A stretch of DNA of 64,000 nt, taken from Streptomyces mashuensis. GTDB lineage: Bacteria > Actinomycetota > Actinomycetes > Streptomycetales > Streptomycetaceae. Each line of letters opens with the position of its first letter. Positions within the stretch are counted from its first letter, which is position 1. A model generated the notes under the pieces. It ran no database searches. It saw nothing but the letters and a program-made list of their open reading frames with translations, and was not told where the DNA came from. Both the position numbers and the translations under genes were made by a program. Shown piece by piece: positions 35,797 through 43,368 of this stretch. The stretch is from the NCBI RefSeq assembly GCF_014654785.1, contig NZ_BNBD01000013.1, positions 101,057 to 165,056 on the forward strand, given 5' to 3'.

Positions 35797-37992
35797 ATGC
35801 ACATTGCCCGGCGTTCGCTTCTCGGCGCCCTCGGAGCCCTCGGCTCCCTCGGCGCCCCGGCCGTTCTCGGCGCGGCGGGCCGGGCCTCCGCGGCCGCCCC
35901 CGCCGGCGGGCCCGCGGCCGCGGCCCTGGCCCGCCGCTTCCCCCGCCACCACGACCAGGTCGTGTTCCGCACCGTGCCCCGGCGCGGCGGCCACGACCAC
36001 TTCCGCGTCACCGGCGGCACCGGCCGCATCACCGTCGAGGGCACCACCCCCGCGGTGCAGCTCACCGGCTTCCACCACTACCTCAGACAGGTCGCGCACG
36101 CGCACCTGTCGTGGAGCGGCGAGCAGACCGGTTCCCTGCCCGCCCGCCTCCCCGCCGTGCCGGCGCCCCTCGCCCGTACCGCCAACGCCGTCCACCGCTT
36201 CGCCCTCAACGACACCAACGACGGCTACACCGGCCCGTACCGCGGCTGGGACTACTGGGAGCGCGAGATCGACGTCCTCGCGCTGCACGGCTTCAACGAG
36301 GTGCTCGTGTACGCCGGCGCCGACGCCGTCCACCACCGCACCTTCCTGCGCCACGGCCACCACGACGACGAGCTGCGCGCCTGGCTGCCCGGCCCCGCCC
36401 ACCAGCCGTGGTGGCTGATGCAGAACATGGCGTCGTACGGCGGTCCCCTCAGCGCCGCGCTCCTCGAACGGCGCGCCGCCCTCGCGCGGAAGATCGTGCG
36501 GCGGCTGCGCGAGCTGGGCATGACGCCCGTGCTGCCCGGCTGGTTCGGCACCGTCCCGCCCGGCTTCGCCGCCCGCAACCCGGGCGCGCGCACCGTCCCC
36601 CAGGGCGACTGGGGCGGCTTCCCGCGCCCCGACTGGCTCGACCCGCGCACGCCCCACTTCGCCGCCGTCGCCCGCACCTACTACGCGGTGCAGCAGGAAC
36701 TGTACGGCGCCACGTCGATGTACAAGATGGACCTGCTGCACGAGGGCGGCACCCCCGGCGACGTGCCCGTCGGCACGGCCGCGCGGGCCGTGCAGCAGGC
36801 GCTGCGCACCGCGCACCCCGGCGCCACCTGGGCCATCCTCGGCTGGCAGAAGAACCCGCGGCGCGAGATCCTCGACGCCGTCGACCGCTCCGGCATGCTC
36901 GTCCTCGACGGCGTCCCCGACCACTACCCCGCCGTCACCGACCGCGAGGCCGACTGGGGCGGCACGCCCTACGCGTTCGGCACCATCTGGAACTTCGGCG
37001 GGCACACCGCGCTCGGCGCCAACGCCCCCGACTGGGCCGCGCTCTACCACCGGTGGCGCACCAAGCCGGGCAGCGCACTGCGCGGCATCGCCCTGATGCC
37101 GGAGGCCGCGGACAACAACCCGGCCGCGTTCGCGCTCTTCTCCGACCTCGCCTGGACGGACGGCCCCGTGGACCTCGCCGCATGGTTCGCGGCGTGGCCC
37201 GTGCAGCGGTACGGCGGCGCGGACGCGCAGGCGGCCCGCGCATGGGACGTGCTGCGCCGCACCGCGTACGGCACGACGCGCGCGGACGGCTGGAGCGAGC
37301 AGGCCGACGGCCTCTTCGGCGCCCGCCCCGACCTGGCCGTGGACCGGGCGGCGAGCTGGTCGCCGCGCGCCCTGCGGTACGACGCGGCCGAGTTCGAACG
37401 GGCCCTGCCCGCGCTGCTGGCCGTCGCGCCGGCGCTGCGCACCAGCACGGCGTACCGCTACGACCTGCTCGACGTGGCCCGGCAGTGCGTGTCCAACCGC
37501 AGCCGGCTGCTGCTGCCGCGGCTGCGCGCGGCGTACGAGGACGGGGACGAGGAGCGGTTCGGGGCGCTGGCACAGCAGTGGCTGGACTGGATGGACCTGC
37601 TGGAACGGCTGGTGGCCACGGACGAACGCCACCTGCTGGGCCGCTGGGTGGCCGACGCGCGGGCCTGGGGCGCGACCGCGGAGGAACGGGAGCGGCTGGC
37701 GGCGGACGCGCTGTCGCTGCTGACGGTGTGGGGCCCGCGCGCCTCGGCGGACGCCGGCAAGCTGCACGACTACGCCAACCGCGAGTGGTCGGGGCTGGTG
37801 GGCGGGCTCTACCGGCTGCGCTGGAGCACGTACTTCACGGAGCTGGCGGCGGCACTGGCGGAGAACCGGGAGCCGCGGCCGGTGGACTGGTACGCGCTGG
37901 AGGACGGCTGGACGCGGAAGCCGCCGGCGCTGCGGACGCAGCCGGCGGGGGACGTGGTGCGGCTGGCGCGGACGGTGGCGTCGCGGCTGTGA
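35797..37992 (+). CDS. secreted alpha-N-acetylglucosaminidase (GH89)
   Basis: 731 residues. Signal peptide with twin-arginine-like start MHIARRSLLGALGALGSLG, so probably Tat-exported. NAGLU N-terminal domain (about 35-115), catalytic barrel (about 130-460) and helical C-domain. GH89 signature regions: NDTNDGYTGPYRGWDYWERE, KMDLLHEGGTPGD with one candidate catalytic Glu, TIWNFGGHTALG, and LMPEAADNNP with the second Glu. Removes terminal alpha-GlcNAc from glycans. ATG has ggtggaggt upstream. Flanked by a terminator; stands alone. Confidence 0.93.
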   Translation: MHIARRSLLGALGALGSLGAPAVLGAAGRASAAAPAGGPAAAALARRFPRHHDQVVFRTVPRRGGHDHFRVTGGTGRITVEGTTPAVQLTGFHHYLRQVAHAHLSWSGEQTGSLPARLPAVPAPLARTANAVHRFALNDTNDGYTGPYRGWDYWEREIDVLALHGFNEVLVYAGADAVHHRTFLRHGHHDDELRAWLPGPAHQPWWLMQNMASYGGPLSAALLERRAALARKIVRRLRELGMTPVLPGWFGTVPPGFAARNPGARTVPQGDWGGFPRPDWLDPRTPHFAAVARTYYAVQQELYGATSMYKMDLLHEGGTPGDVPVGTAARAVQQALRTAHPGATWAILGWQKNPRREILDAVDRSGMLVLDGVPDHYPAVTDREADWGGTPYAFGTIWNFGGHTALGANAPDWAALYHRWRTKPGSALRGIALMPEAADNNPAAFALFSDLAWTDGPVDLAAWFAAWPVQRYGGADAQAARAWDVLRRTAYGTTRADGWSEQADGLFGARPDLAVDRAASWSPRALRYDAAEFERALPALLAVAPALRTSTAYRYDLLDVARQCVSNRSRLLLPRLRAAYEDGDEERFGALAQQWLDWMDLLERLVATDERHLLGRWVADARAWGATAEERERLAADALSLLTVWGPRASADAGKLHDYANREWSGLVGGLYRLRWSTYFTELAAALAENREPRPVDWYALEDGWTRKPPALRTQPAGDVVRLARTVASRL

Positions 37993-37997
37993 ACGCG

Positions 37998-38033
37998 GAA
38001 GGGGCGGGAGACCGGTGGGTCTCCCGCCCCTTC
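37998..38033. terminator. bidirectional hairpin terminator after GH89 gene
   Basis: Arms of 15-16 bases around ggtg (aaggggcgggagacc at 37999-38013 with its complement at 38018-38032), followed by a c/t-rich tract. It separates the convergent GH89 and lipoprotein genes. Confidence 0.82.
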
Positions 38034-38048
38034 TCTCTGTAGTGCGTG

Positions 38049-39521
38049 TTACTGCTTCACGGCCTTCTTCGGTGCCGTCGAGACGGATCCCTCTCCCCCG
38101 GCGAGCTTCCACTCGCGGTGGTAGATGTCGAAGGGGATGCGCTTCTCGAACAGCGGGGTGCCGAAGATCTTCAGGTGGGCCGAGAGGGCGCCGGTCACGT
38201 CGACGCCGCCGTACGCGCCCCACTTGCCGGAGGCGGACGCCTTGCCGTCGGACGAGGCGGAGGCGGTGCCCTCGGCCTCGGCGCGCAGGTACGGCGCGAG
38301 GTCGGCGCTGACGCCGACGGCACCGTAGAGGCCGACCGACGCCTCGGCGCCGAGAGCGGCCTTGACCTTGCCGGAGGCGCTGGCGGTGGCCGTCACCGGG
38401 GTGGCGTTCCAGTTGGCCTGGCTGATGCCGGACCAGCCCTTGCCCCAGCTGTAGGCGCCGCCGACCTTGAAGTCGCCCTTGAGGTCCTGCTTCACGTCGA
38501 CGCTGAGCTTTCCTTCGGCGTCGACCTTGAGGTAGCAGGTCATGTCGAGGTTGACGACGACGGGCACGGGCCCGACCTGGATGACCGGGTCCGCGTGCAG
38601 CTTGGCGAACGGCATGCGGATGGGGTTGTCCGCGGTGGTGGCGGCCGCCTGGCCCTTGAGCTCCCACTGGGACGACCAGTCGCCGGACAGCGACAGGGAG
38701 GCCGTGCCGGGGCCGCGGCCGCCGAGGCCCTTGCCGTCGTAGGCGAAGTCCACGGTCGGCGCGAGCTGCACGAAGCCGGTGGCGGACGCCTCGCCGGTGA
38801 CGGGCGAGCCCTTGGGCGTGGGCAGGGTGGCGCCGACGTCCAGGCGGAGGTTGCCCAGGGGCACCTTGGCGCCCTGCGGGCCGACCTTGATGCCGTCGGG
38901 CTTGGCCCACGACACCTTGACGCCGGGCAGCAGCGGCTGGACGACGACCGACGACGGGTCGACGGGCACCTCGCCCTTGGCCTCGGAGTCGCCCAGGAGG
39001 GCGTCGAGGGTGGCGGGTTCGGTGCTGACCTCGGTGCCCTTGTCGGTCGTGCGCAGCACCTCGGTGACCTTGGCGAGCACGCCGCGCGGGGCCCCGGGGG
39101 CGGGGGCGCTGGCGATGACGTCGCCGACGGCCACCTTGGCGTTGTCGCCCTTGTCGGGCTGCTGGGGGGCGACGCCCTTGGGCGCCTTGCTCTCCTTCGG
39201 CTTCTTGGCGGTGGGCGCGATGACGGCGTGCCCGTTGCGCTTGTCGAACGAGGCGACGCGCAGGGACGAGGAGGCCGCGCGCGCACCGCCGTTGCCGGCG
39301 CTGCCGCCGGACGGGTGGGCGACGGCGCTGGGTGCGCCGGCACCGGCGGGTGCGGCGGCGACGGCGAGCTGCGGCGACGTCGCGGACGAGGCGGCGGCCA
39401 CGGGCTGTGCGTCGGCGGCCTTGGCGGCGGAGGGGTCACTCGCTCCCGAGCAGCCGGTGACGGCGAGCAGGGAGACGGCGGTCAGGGCAGGTAAAACGGC
39501 AAACCTGGCGGCATTGCGCAA
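38049..39521 (-). CDS. large Ala/Gly-rich lipoprotein of unknown function
   Basis: 490 residues from TTG at 39521 (gagga ribosome site). Lipobox LLAVTGC at about residues 18-24 marks it as a lipoprotein. A low-complexity Ala/Ser/Pro region (about 25-150) precedes a beta-rich domain (about 160-470) of alternating segments such as GKLSVDVKQDLKGDFKVGG and ASVGLYGAVGVSADL, suggesting an elongated beta-sandwich or tubular lipid-binding fold. Only two cysteines (lipobox and MTCYL). No family recognised. Confidence 0.82.
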   Translation of the reverse strand: MRNAARFAVLPALTAVSLLAVTGCSGASDPSAAKAADAQPVAAASSATSPQLAVAAAPAGAGAPSAVAHPSGGSAGNGGARAASSSLRVASFDKRNGHAVIAPTAKKPKESKAPKGVAPQQPDKGDNAKVAVGDVIASAPAPGAPRGVLAKVTEVLRTTDKGTEVSTEPATLDALLGDSEAKGEVPVDPSSVVVQPLLPGVKVSWAKPDGIKVGPQGAKVPLGNLRLDVGATLPTPKGSPVTGEASATGFVQLAPTVDFAYDGKGLGGRGPGTASLSLSGDWSSQWELKGQAAATTADNPIRMPFAKLHADPVIQVGPVPVVVNLDMTCYLKVDAEGKLSVDVKQDLKGDFKVGGAYSWGKGWSGISQANWNATPVTATASASGKVKAALGAEASVGLYGAVGVSADLAPYLRAEAEGTASASSDGKASASGKWGAYGGVDVTGALSAHLKIFGTPLFEKRIPFDIYHREWKLAGGEGSVSTAPKKAVKQ

Positions 39522-39800
39522 AGTGGGTCCTCGGGAGCGTGAGGTGGGGGCGGCGTCGAGGCATGCGGAAGCCCTCGGGCCGCGTCACACGGCAAACGGG
39601 AAGGGGGATCGCCGCGGAGACGCCGGGGGGACGTCGCGGTGCGATCCGCATGATCGTGCCATGCGCCCCACACAGTGCAGAACCGTTTCTTCCGCCCGGA
39701 GGAGATGATCTGGATCACACAATGTTTAAGGTCTGGACAAACGGAGAAAGGCCCCGCCCGGCGGTGAAGGCCGGGCGGGGCGTGGTCGGCTGACGCCAGG
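39522..39800. other. intergenic region with AT-rich promoter-like stretch and terminator
   Basis: No gene seen. A stretch at about 39705-39740 (tggatcacacaatgtttaag) is markedly AT-richer than the surroundings and includes the inverted repeat tgatc-tg-gatca; it is the best candidate promoter for the lipoprotein gene on the minus strand. The left end of the polyketide cluster probably begins just beyond. Confidence 0.5.
39751..39781. terminator. hairpin terminator of the first SnoaL-like gene
   Basis: Perfect 12-base arms (gccccgcccggc at 39751-39762 and its complement at 39770-39781) with a seven-base loop, twenty bases past the stop of the minus-strand gene. Confidence 0.75.
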
Positions 39801-40295
39801 TCAGTGGGCGTCGGGCGCGCCCTCGATCCAGACGACGGACGTGGTCAGACTGCCGAGCCGCCACCCGTCGGGGGTGCGGACGGCGGTGGCGCCGTAGGTG
39901 GCCCCACCGGTGAACAACGGCCGCTCGTCGCCCGGGTGCGGCACGTGCGTGGCGTGCACGTTGGCCCGTACGACGGCCCGGTCGCCGGCGCCGTCGGTCT
40001 CCACGACGCAGTTGGCGGTGAAGTGATGGGTCCGGTCCCACATCAGCTTGGGCGCCCGGAAGAACCCGGGCAGCCCGGCGACGCCGTGGTGCTTCCCGTT
40101 GGGCAGGTCGAGGACGACGTCCTCGGTGAAGACGGACCGGAACCAGTCCTCGTCGCAGAAGTCCGGATCAGGATGGTCGAGCCCGGTCACGAACCGGTCG
40201 ACCAGCGCCACGATCGCCGCCTTGTCGGTCAGGGCCCGCACCTCACGGCGCAACTGGGCAACCTCGTCGGCGAGCACGGCGAGTACGTCGGTCAT
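39801..40295 (-). CDS. SnoaL/NTF2-like protein, copy 1
   Basis: 164 residues. N-terminal helix with a coiled-coil-like register (LADEVAQLRREVRALTD), then the cone-shaped NTF2-like fold: LVDRFVTGLD, FTEDVVLDLPNGKHHG, HHFTANCVVE, HATHVPHPG, and a final TPDGWRLGSL. Such proteins act in polyketide clusters as cyclases or hydroxylation partners, or are orphan. It is clearly homologous to the second copy at 45773-46273, which lies inside the cluster operon. Single-gene unit with its own terminator. Confidence 0.88.
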   Translation of the reverse strand: MTDVLAVLADEVAQLRREVRALTDKAAIVALVDRFVTGLDHPDPDFCDEDWFRSVFTEDVVLDLPNGKHHGVAGLPGFFRAPKLMWDRTHHFTANCVVETDGAGDRAVVRANVHATHVPHPGDERPLFTGGATYGATAVRTPDGWRLGSLTTSVVWIEGAPDAH

Positions 40296-40391
40296 GGGGG
40301 TGGGATCCCTTCGGTCGGAGTGGAGGCCGGGGGCGGGGGCGGATCGGCGAAAGACCCGGTGCGGCGGGGTGCCCGGGCCTACCGTGGGTAC

Positions 40392-40736
40392 GTGAGCTCA
40401 CGCGATGACGAGCGCGACGACAAGCGCGACGAAGCGTCCGCCGCGCTGCCGTTGCGGCCCGTCTTCTGGTGCCTGGGCTGCGGGGCCGCCTACCTGCCGC
40501 CCAAGGCCATGACGTACGGGCCCGGCCGGCCCGCCTCGCCGCTGCACTGCGGCAGCGAGCGGTGCCGGCGGGCGTGCGCCCGGGTGCCCGCCGCCGTGCG
40601 GGCGTTGCTCGCGCGGCAGGCGTGGGAGCGGGCCCGGCAAGGGGCCGGGCGGGAGGTGGCCGCGCTGCCGGAGCGGGCGCGGCGGCGGGCGCGGGCCGGG
40701 AAGGGGCCCGGTGGGGCCCGGAGTCGGCTGGGGTGA
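40392..40736 (+). CDS. small Cys-containing, Arg-rich protein (uncertain)
   Basis: 114 residues from GTG at 40392. A zinc-ribbon-like set CLGC ... HCGSERC (about residues 26-58) is followed by an Arg/Ala-rich helix. The N-terminus is acidic/basic (RDDERDDKRDE). Family not recognised. Gene reality is supported by the divergent position and Cys pattern but composition is close to what G+C-rich DNA yields by chance. Confidence 0.45.
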   Translation: MSSRDDERDDKRDEASAALPLRPVFWCLGCGAAYLPPKAMTYGPGRPASPLHCGSERCRRACARVPAAVRALLARQAWERARQGAGREVAALPERARRRARAGKGPGGARSRLG

Positions 40737-40737
40737 G

Positions 40738-41652
40738 TCAGCGGCGGGGTGGGGGGTTGCCCATTTCGCGGTCCAGGACGCATTCCTCCACGAACGCCAG
40801 TGCCCGCAGGTGGTACGAGCGGGCCGCCCAGCCGAGGCTGATGTTGTGGCCCGCGCGGGGCTGGCGGTCGACGACGACGCGCGGTGCCTCGCTCAGCAGG
40901 CCCCGCATGGAGGCGATGGTCTCCTCGTCGTGGTGCCACCACCCCTCGTGCTCCGCAAATGTGAACCGCACCGGCACCCGCACCCGCCCCGCCAGCCGCG
41001 GGAAGTCCCGCGCCCAGCGCCGTGCCTCGGCGGCCTCGCGGCCCGGCATCGGCGTGACGAGCGGCTTCGCCGCGCGGAACGTGCCCGGCGGGTAGAGGCC
41101 GAGCGGCCCCCAGTGCAGCGGCCAGGTGCGCAGGCCGTGGATGTCGCCGACCAGCGCCAGGTCGACGGCGTAGCGGTGGCTGATGCCGGAGATGTCCAGG
41201 CCCAGCAGGTCCGTGCCGCGTTCGTCCGCCGCCGCGTGCAGCGCGAGCTTGCCGCCGTAGGAGTGGGCCATGAGGAAGACGCCGGCCCCGGTGTCGTACG
41301 TGTCCGCGAAACCGGCGAGCGCGGCGTGCAGCAGCCGGGACTGTTCGGCGAGGGTCGCGCCGTCCGGGAGGTGGCCGGCGGACAGGCCGTAGCCGGGCCG
41401 GTCCAGGGCGAGCGCGGTGAAGCCGAGGCCCGCGGCGAGGGTCAGCAGCGACTGGCCGCCGTGGCTGAGGCCGTGGAAGTAACCGGCGCGCATGCCGCCG
41501 CCGTGGATGGCCACGACGGTGGCGCGGGGCGTGCCGCGGGGCCGGGCGAGCAGCCCGGACAGGGGCACGCCGTCGGCTTCCAGGACGACGTCCTCGACGT
41601 CGGGGCCGCCGCTGTGCGGCAGCGCGGGCGGCTCGGTGAGGGCGGCGGCCAT
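40738..41652 (-). CDS. alpha/beta hydrolase
   Basis: 304 residues. Alpha/beta-hydrolase fold with oxyanion HGGG (AIHGGGMRAG), nucleophile elbow AHSYGG (position of GxSxG, first Gly replaced by Ala), and C-terminal acid and His in VVVDRQPRAGHNISLG. LDRPGYG is a further family block. The ATG at 41652 lies one base after the stop of an upstream mini-gene, so translation is coupled. At the cluster flank: possible ester or lactone hydrolase in tailoring, but substrate is unknown. Confidence 0.9.
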   Translation of the reverse strand: MAAALTEPPALPHSGGPDVEDVVLEADGVPLSGLLARPRGTPRATVVAIHGGGMRAGYFHGLSHGGQSLLTLAAGLGFTALALDRPGYGLSAGHLPDGATLAEQSRLLHAALAGFADTYDTGAGVFLMAHSYGGKLALHAAADERGTDLLGLDISGISHRYAVDLALVGDIHGLRTWPLHWGPLGLYPPGTFRAAKPLVTPMPGREAAEARRWARDFPRLAGRVRVPVRFTFAEHEGWWHHDEETIASMRGLLSEAPRVVVDRQPRAGHNISLGWAARSYHLRALAFVEECVLDREMGNPPPRR

Positions 41653-41653
41653 G

Positions 41654-41788
41654 TCAGTCGATCCCCCGGACGATGTGCGGGTCGAGCGCGGACTCGTCGT
41701 CCTCGCCGGCCAGCAGCCACGCCACGATCGTGAACGGCTCGTCGGTGACCGCGGAGTCGCGGCGGTCGAGTGTGTCGGTGGTCGTCAC
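41654..41788 (-). CDS. 44-residue mini-gene coupled to the alpha/beta hydrolase
   Basis: GTG start at 41788 overlaps the upstream mini-gene's stop by GTGA; its stop lies one base before the hydrolase ATG. The product starts VTTTDTLDRRDSAVTDEPF and continues with IVAWLLAGEDDESALDP; it is acidic with one short hydrophobic patch. No family recognised. Below the length usually reported, but perfect spacing in a three-gene chain supports it. Confidence 0.6.
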   Translation of the reverse strand: MTTTDTLDRRDSAVTDEPFTIVAWLLAGEDDESALDPHIVRGID

Positions 41789-41922
41789 GCCCGGCTCCCC
41801 TTCCCGTCCGGGCGCGGGGCGCGCGGGACGAGCAGTCCGAGGACGGCCCGGCGGGCCCGGGCGCGCAGCACGCCGGCGCGCAGCGCGCCCGGCGTCCTGA
41901 AAGGGGGATGGTGGCTGGCCAT
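41785..41922 (-). CDS. 45-residue Arg-rich mini-gene heading the hydrolase operon
   Basis: ATG at 41922 with a strong aaggag ribosome site nine bases upstream. The product MASHHPPFRTPGALRAGVLR then ARARRAVLGLL and a basic tail is strongly cationic. Four-base overlap with the next mini-gene. It could be a leader peptide, a small basic protein or a translation-coupling device. No match recognised. Confidence 0.55.
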   Translation of the reverse strand: MASHHPPFRTPGALRAGVLRARARRAVLGLLVPRAPRPDGKGSRA

Positions 41923-41988
41923 GCTGTCTCTCCTTGGTCCGATGCGACGGGTGGGGAAGCGAGGCGTGGGGGGTGCGGGGACGCGAAA

Positions 41989-42038
41989 GCCGCGGGCGCC
42001 CTGCCCCGCGGTGGGTGCGGAGGAAGGGCGCCCGCGGC
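41989..42038 (-). terminator. hairpin terminator of the FMN reductase operon
   Basis: Perfect 14-base arms (gccgcgggcgccct at 41989-42002 and its complement at 42025-42038) with a 22-base loop, 26 bases past the FMN reductase stop. Confidence 0.72.
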
Positions 42039-42064
42039 GTGCGGGCCGGGCCTGCGGTCCGGGA

Positions 42065-42649
42065 CTACTTGCCGTACGGGCGGCGGGCGCGGCCCTCGCG
42101 CAGGGTGTCGCCCCACCACGAGAGCTGGTCGAGCAGCGTCGTGGCGGCGGCGGCCGGCGCGACCTCGTCCTTCGGCTCGCCGTTGGCGTCGAACTGCTCC
42201 CACGCGACGTGGAAGCTGACCGCGTCGCGCACGGTCACGGCGTGCAGCTCGGCGAAGATGGGGCGCAGCTGCTCGGCGGAGCGCAGGCCGCCGGAGAGGC
42301 CGCCGTACGAGACGAAGCCGACCGGCTTGGCCTGCCACTGGGTGTAGTGCCAGTCGATCAGGCTCTTCAGCGACGCCGGGAAGCTGTGGTTGTACTCGGG
42401 CGTGACGACGACGAACGCGTCGGCCTGCTCCAGGCGCGGCGTGACCTTCGCCAGGGCCTCGGCGACCTCGGCCGACGGCTGCTGCGACAGCACGTAGGGC
42501 AGCTCGTGGTCGGCCAGGTCGATCAGGTCGACCTCGAAGTCGTCGCGCACCTGCGCCTGCTTGACGAACCAGTTGGCCACGGTCGGGCCGAAGCGGCCCT
42601 CACGGACGCTGGCCAGGACGACGGCGAGCTTCAGGGGGGACTGGGACAC
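42065..42649 (-). CDS. NADPH-dependent FMN reductase
   Basis: 194-residue flavodoxin-fold reductase. FMN-phosphate loop SVREGRFGP, the family block TPEYNHSFPASLKSLIDW, and SYGGLSGGLRSAEQLRP are all present. It supplies reduced flavin or reduces quinones using NAD(P)H. GTG at 42649 preceded by gaggagtaccccc; a longer upstream frame is rejected. Last gene of the MFS-DsbA-FMN reductase unit, ahead of a terminator. In an angucycline cluster it could serve a flavin-dependent oxygenase or keep a quinone reduced. Confidence 0.93.
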   Translation of the reverse strand: MSQSPLKLAVVLASVREGRFGPTVANWFVKQAQVRDDFEVDLIDLADHELPYVLSQQPSAEVAEALAKVTPRLEQADAFVVVTPEYNHSFPASLKSLIDWHYTQWQAKPVGFVSYGGLSGGLRSAEQLRPIFAELHAVTVRDAVSFHVAWEQFDANGEPKDEVAPAAAATTLLDQLSWWGDTLREGRARRPYGK

Positions 42650-42711
42650 GGGGGTACTCCTCGGGTGATGGGGACAGGGATGCGGGGACGGGAAGGGGCG
42701 GCGGAGGGCGG

Positions 42712-43335
42712 TCAGCCCGCCGCCTGCTCCAGGGCGGCCAGGTAGGTGTCCTCCGGCTGGGCGCCGGAGAGCGTGGGCCCGCCGGCGAAGACGAAGACCG
42801 GCACGGAGCGCACACCGCTGCGCCGTACGTGTTCGAGCCCGGCCCGCACCTCGTCGGCGCACGCCTGCGGGTCGTCGCCGGTCTTCAGGCCCGTCTCGCG
42901 GGCCAGGCGGTCCAGCGTCGCGGGGTCGGAGATGTTGACCCCGTCGGTGAAGTAGGCGCGGAAGAACCGCTCGGTGACCTGCTCGGCCAGGCCCTGGCCG
43001 GCGGCCAGCGCGATGTGGCGGTGGGCCTCGAAGGTGTCGGTGTGCACGGCGTTCGCGTAGTCGAGGACGAGTCCGTCGTGCGCGGCGTGGGCGGCCACGC
43101 GGGCGGTCTCGTCGAAGACGCCGCTGCCGAACTTGCGCTCCAGCGCCTGCAGCAGGGGCTCGCCCGCGGCCGGGGCGTCGGGGTCCAGCCGGAAGGGGTG
43201 GAGGTGCACGTCCACGTCGCCGCCGGCGTCGCGGAAGCGGCGGACGGCGCGCAGGAAGCGGGCGTAGCCGATGTAGGAGTGCGCGCAGATGATGTCGAGC
43301 ACGATGTCGACGCGGCGCGTGGTGGCGGAGGGCAT
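42712..43335 (-). CDS. DsbA-family (FrnE-like) oxidoreductase
   Basis: 207 residues, thioredoxin fold of the DsbA/FrnE type with helical insertion. The usual CxxC at the first strand-helix turn is IICAHSYIGYARF, so only the first Cys is kept (CAHS). The cis-Pro loop is SVPVFVFAGG. C-terminus GAQPEDTYLAALEQA is typical. FrnE was named from the frenolicin cluster, and members recur in aromatic polyketide clusters, with roles in tailoring rather than secreted disulfide formation; no signal peptide here. ATG start, 62 bases upstream of the FMN reductase. Confidence 0.9.
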   Translation of the reverse strand: MPSATTRRVDIVLDIICAHSYIGYARFLRAVRRFRDAGGDVDVHLHPFRLDPDAPAAGEPLLQALERKFGSGVFDETARVAAHAAHDGLVLDYANAVHTDTFEAHRHIALAAGQGLAEQVTERFFRAYFTDGVNISDPATLDRLARETGLKTGDDPQACADEVRAGLEHVRRSGVRSVPVFVFAGGPTLSGAQPEDTYLAALEQAAG

Positions 43336-43368
43336 GAGGTCTCTCTTCGGGTCGTGTGGCGCGGCGGG

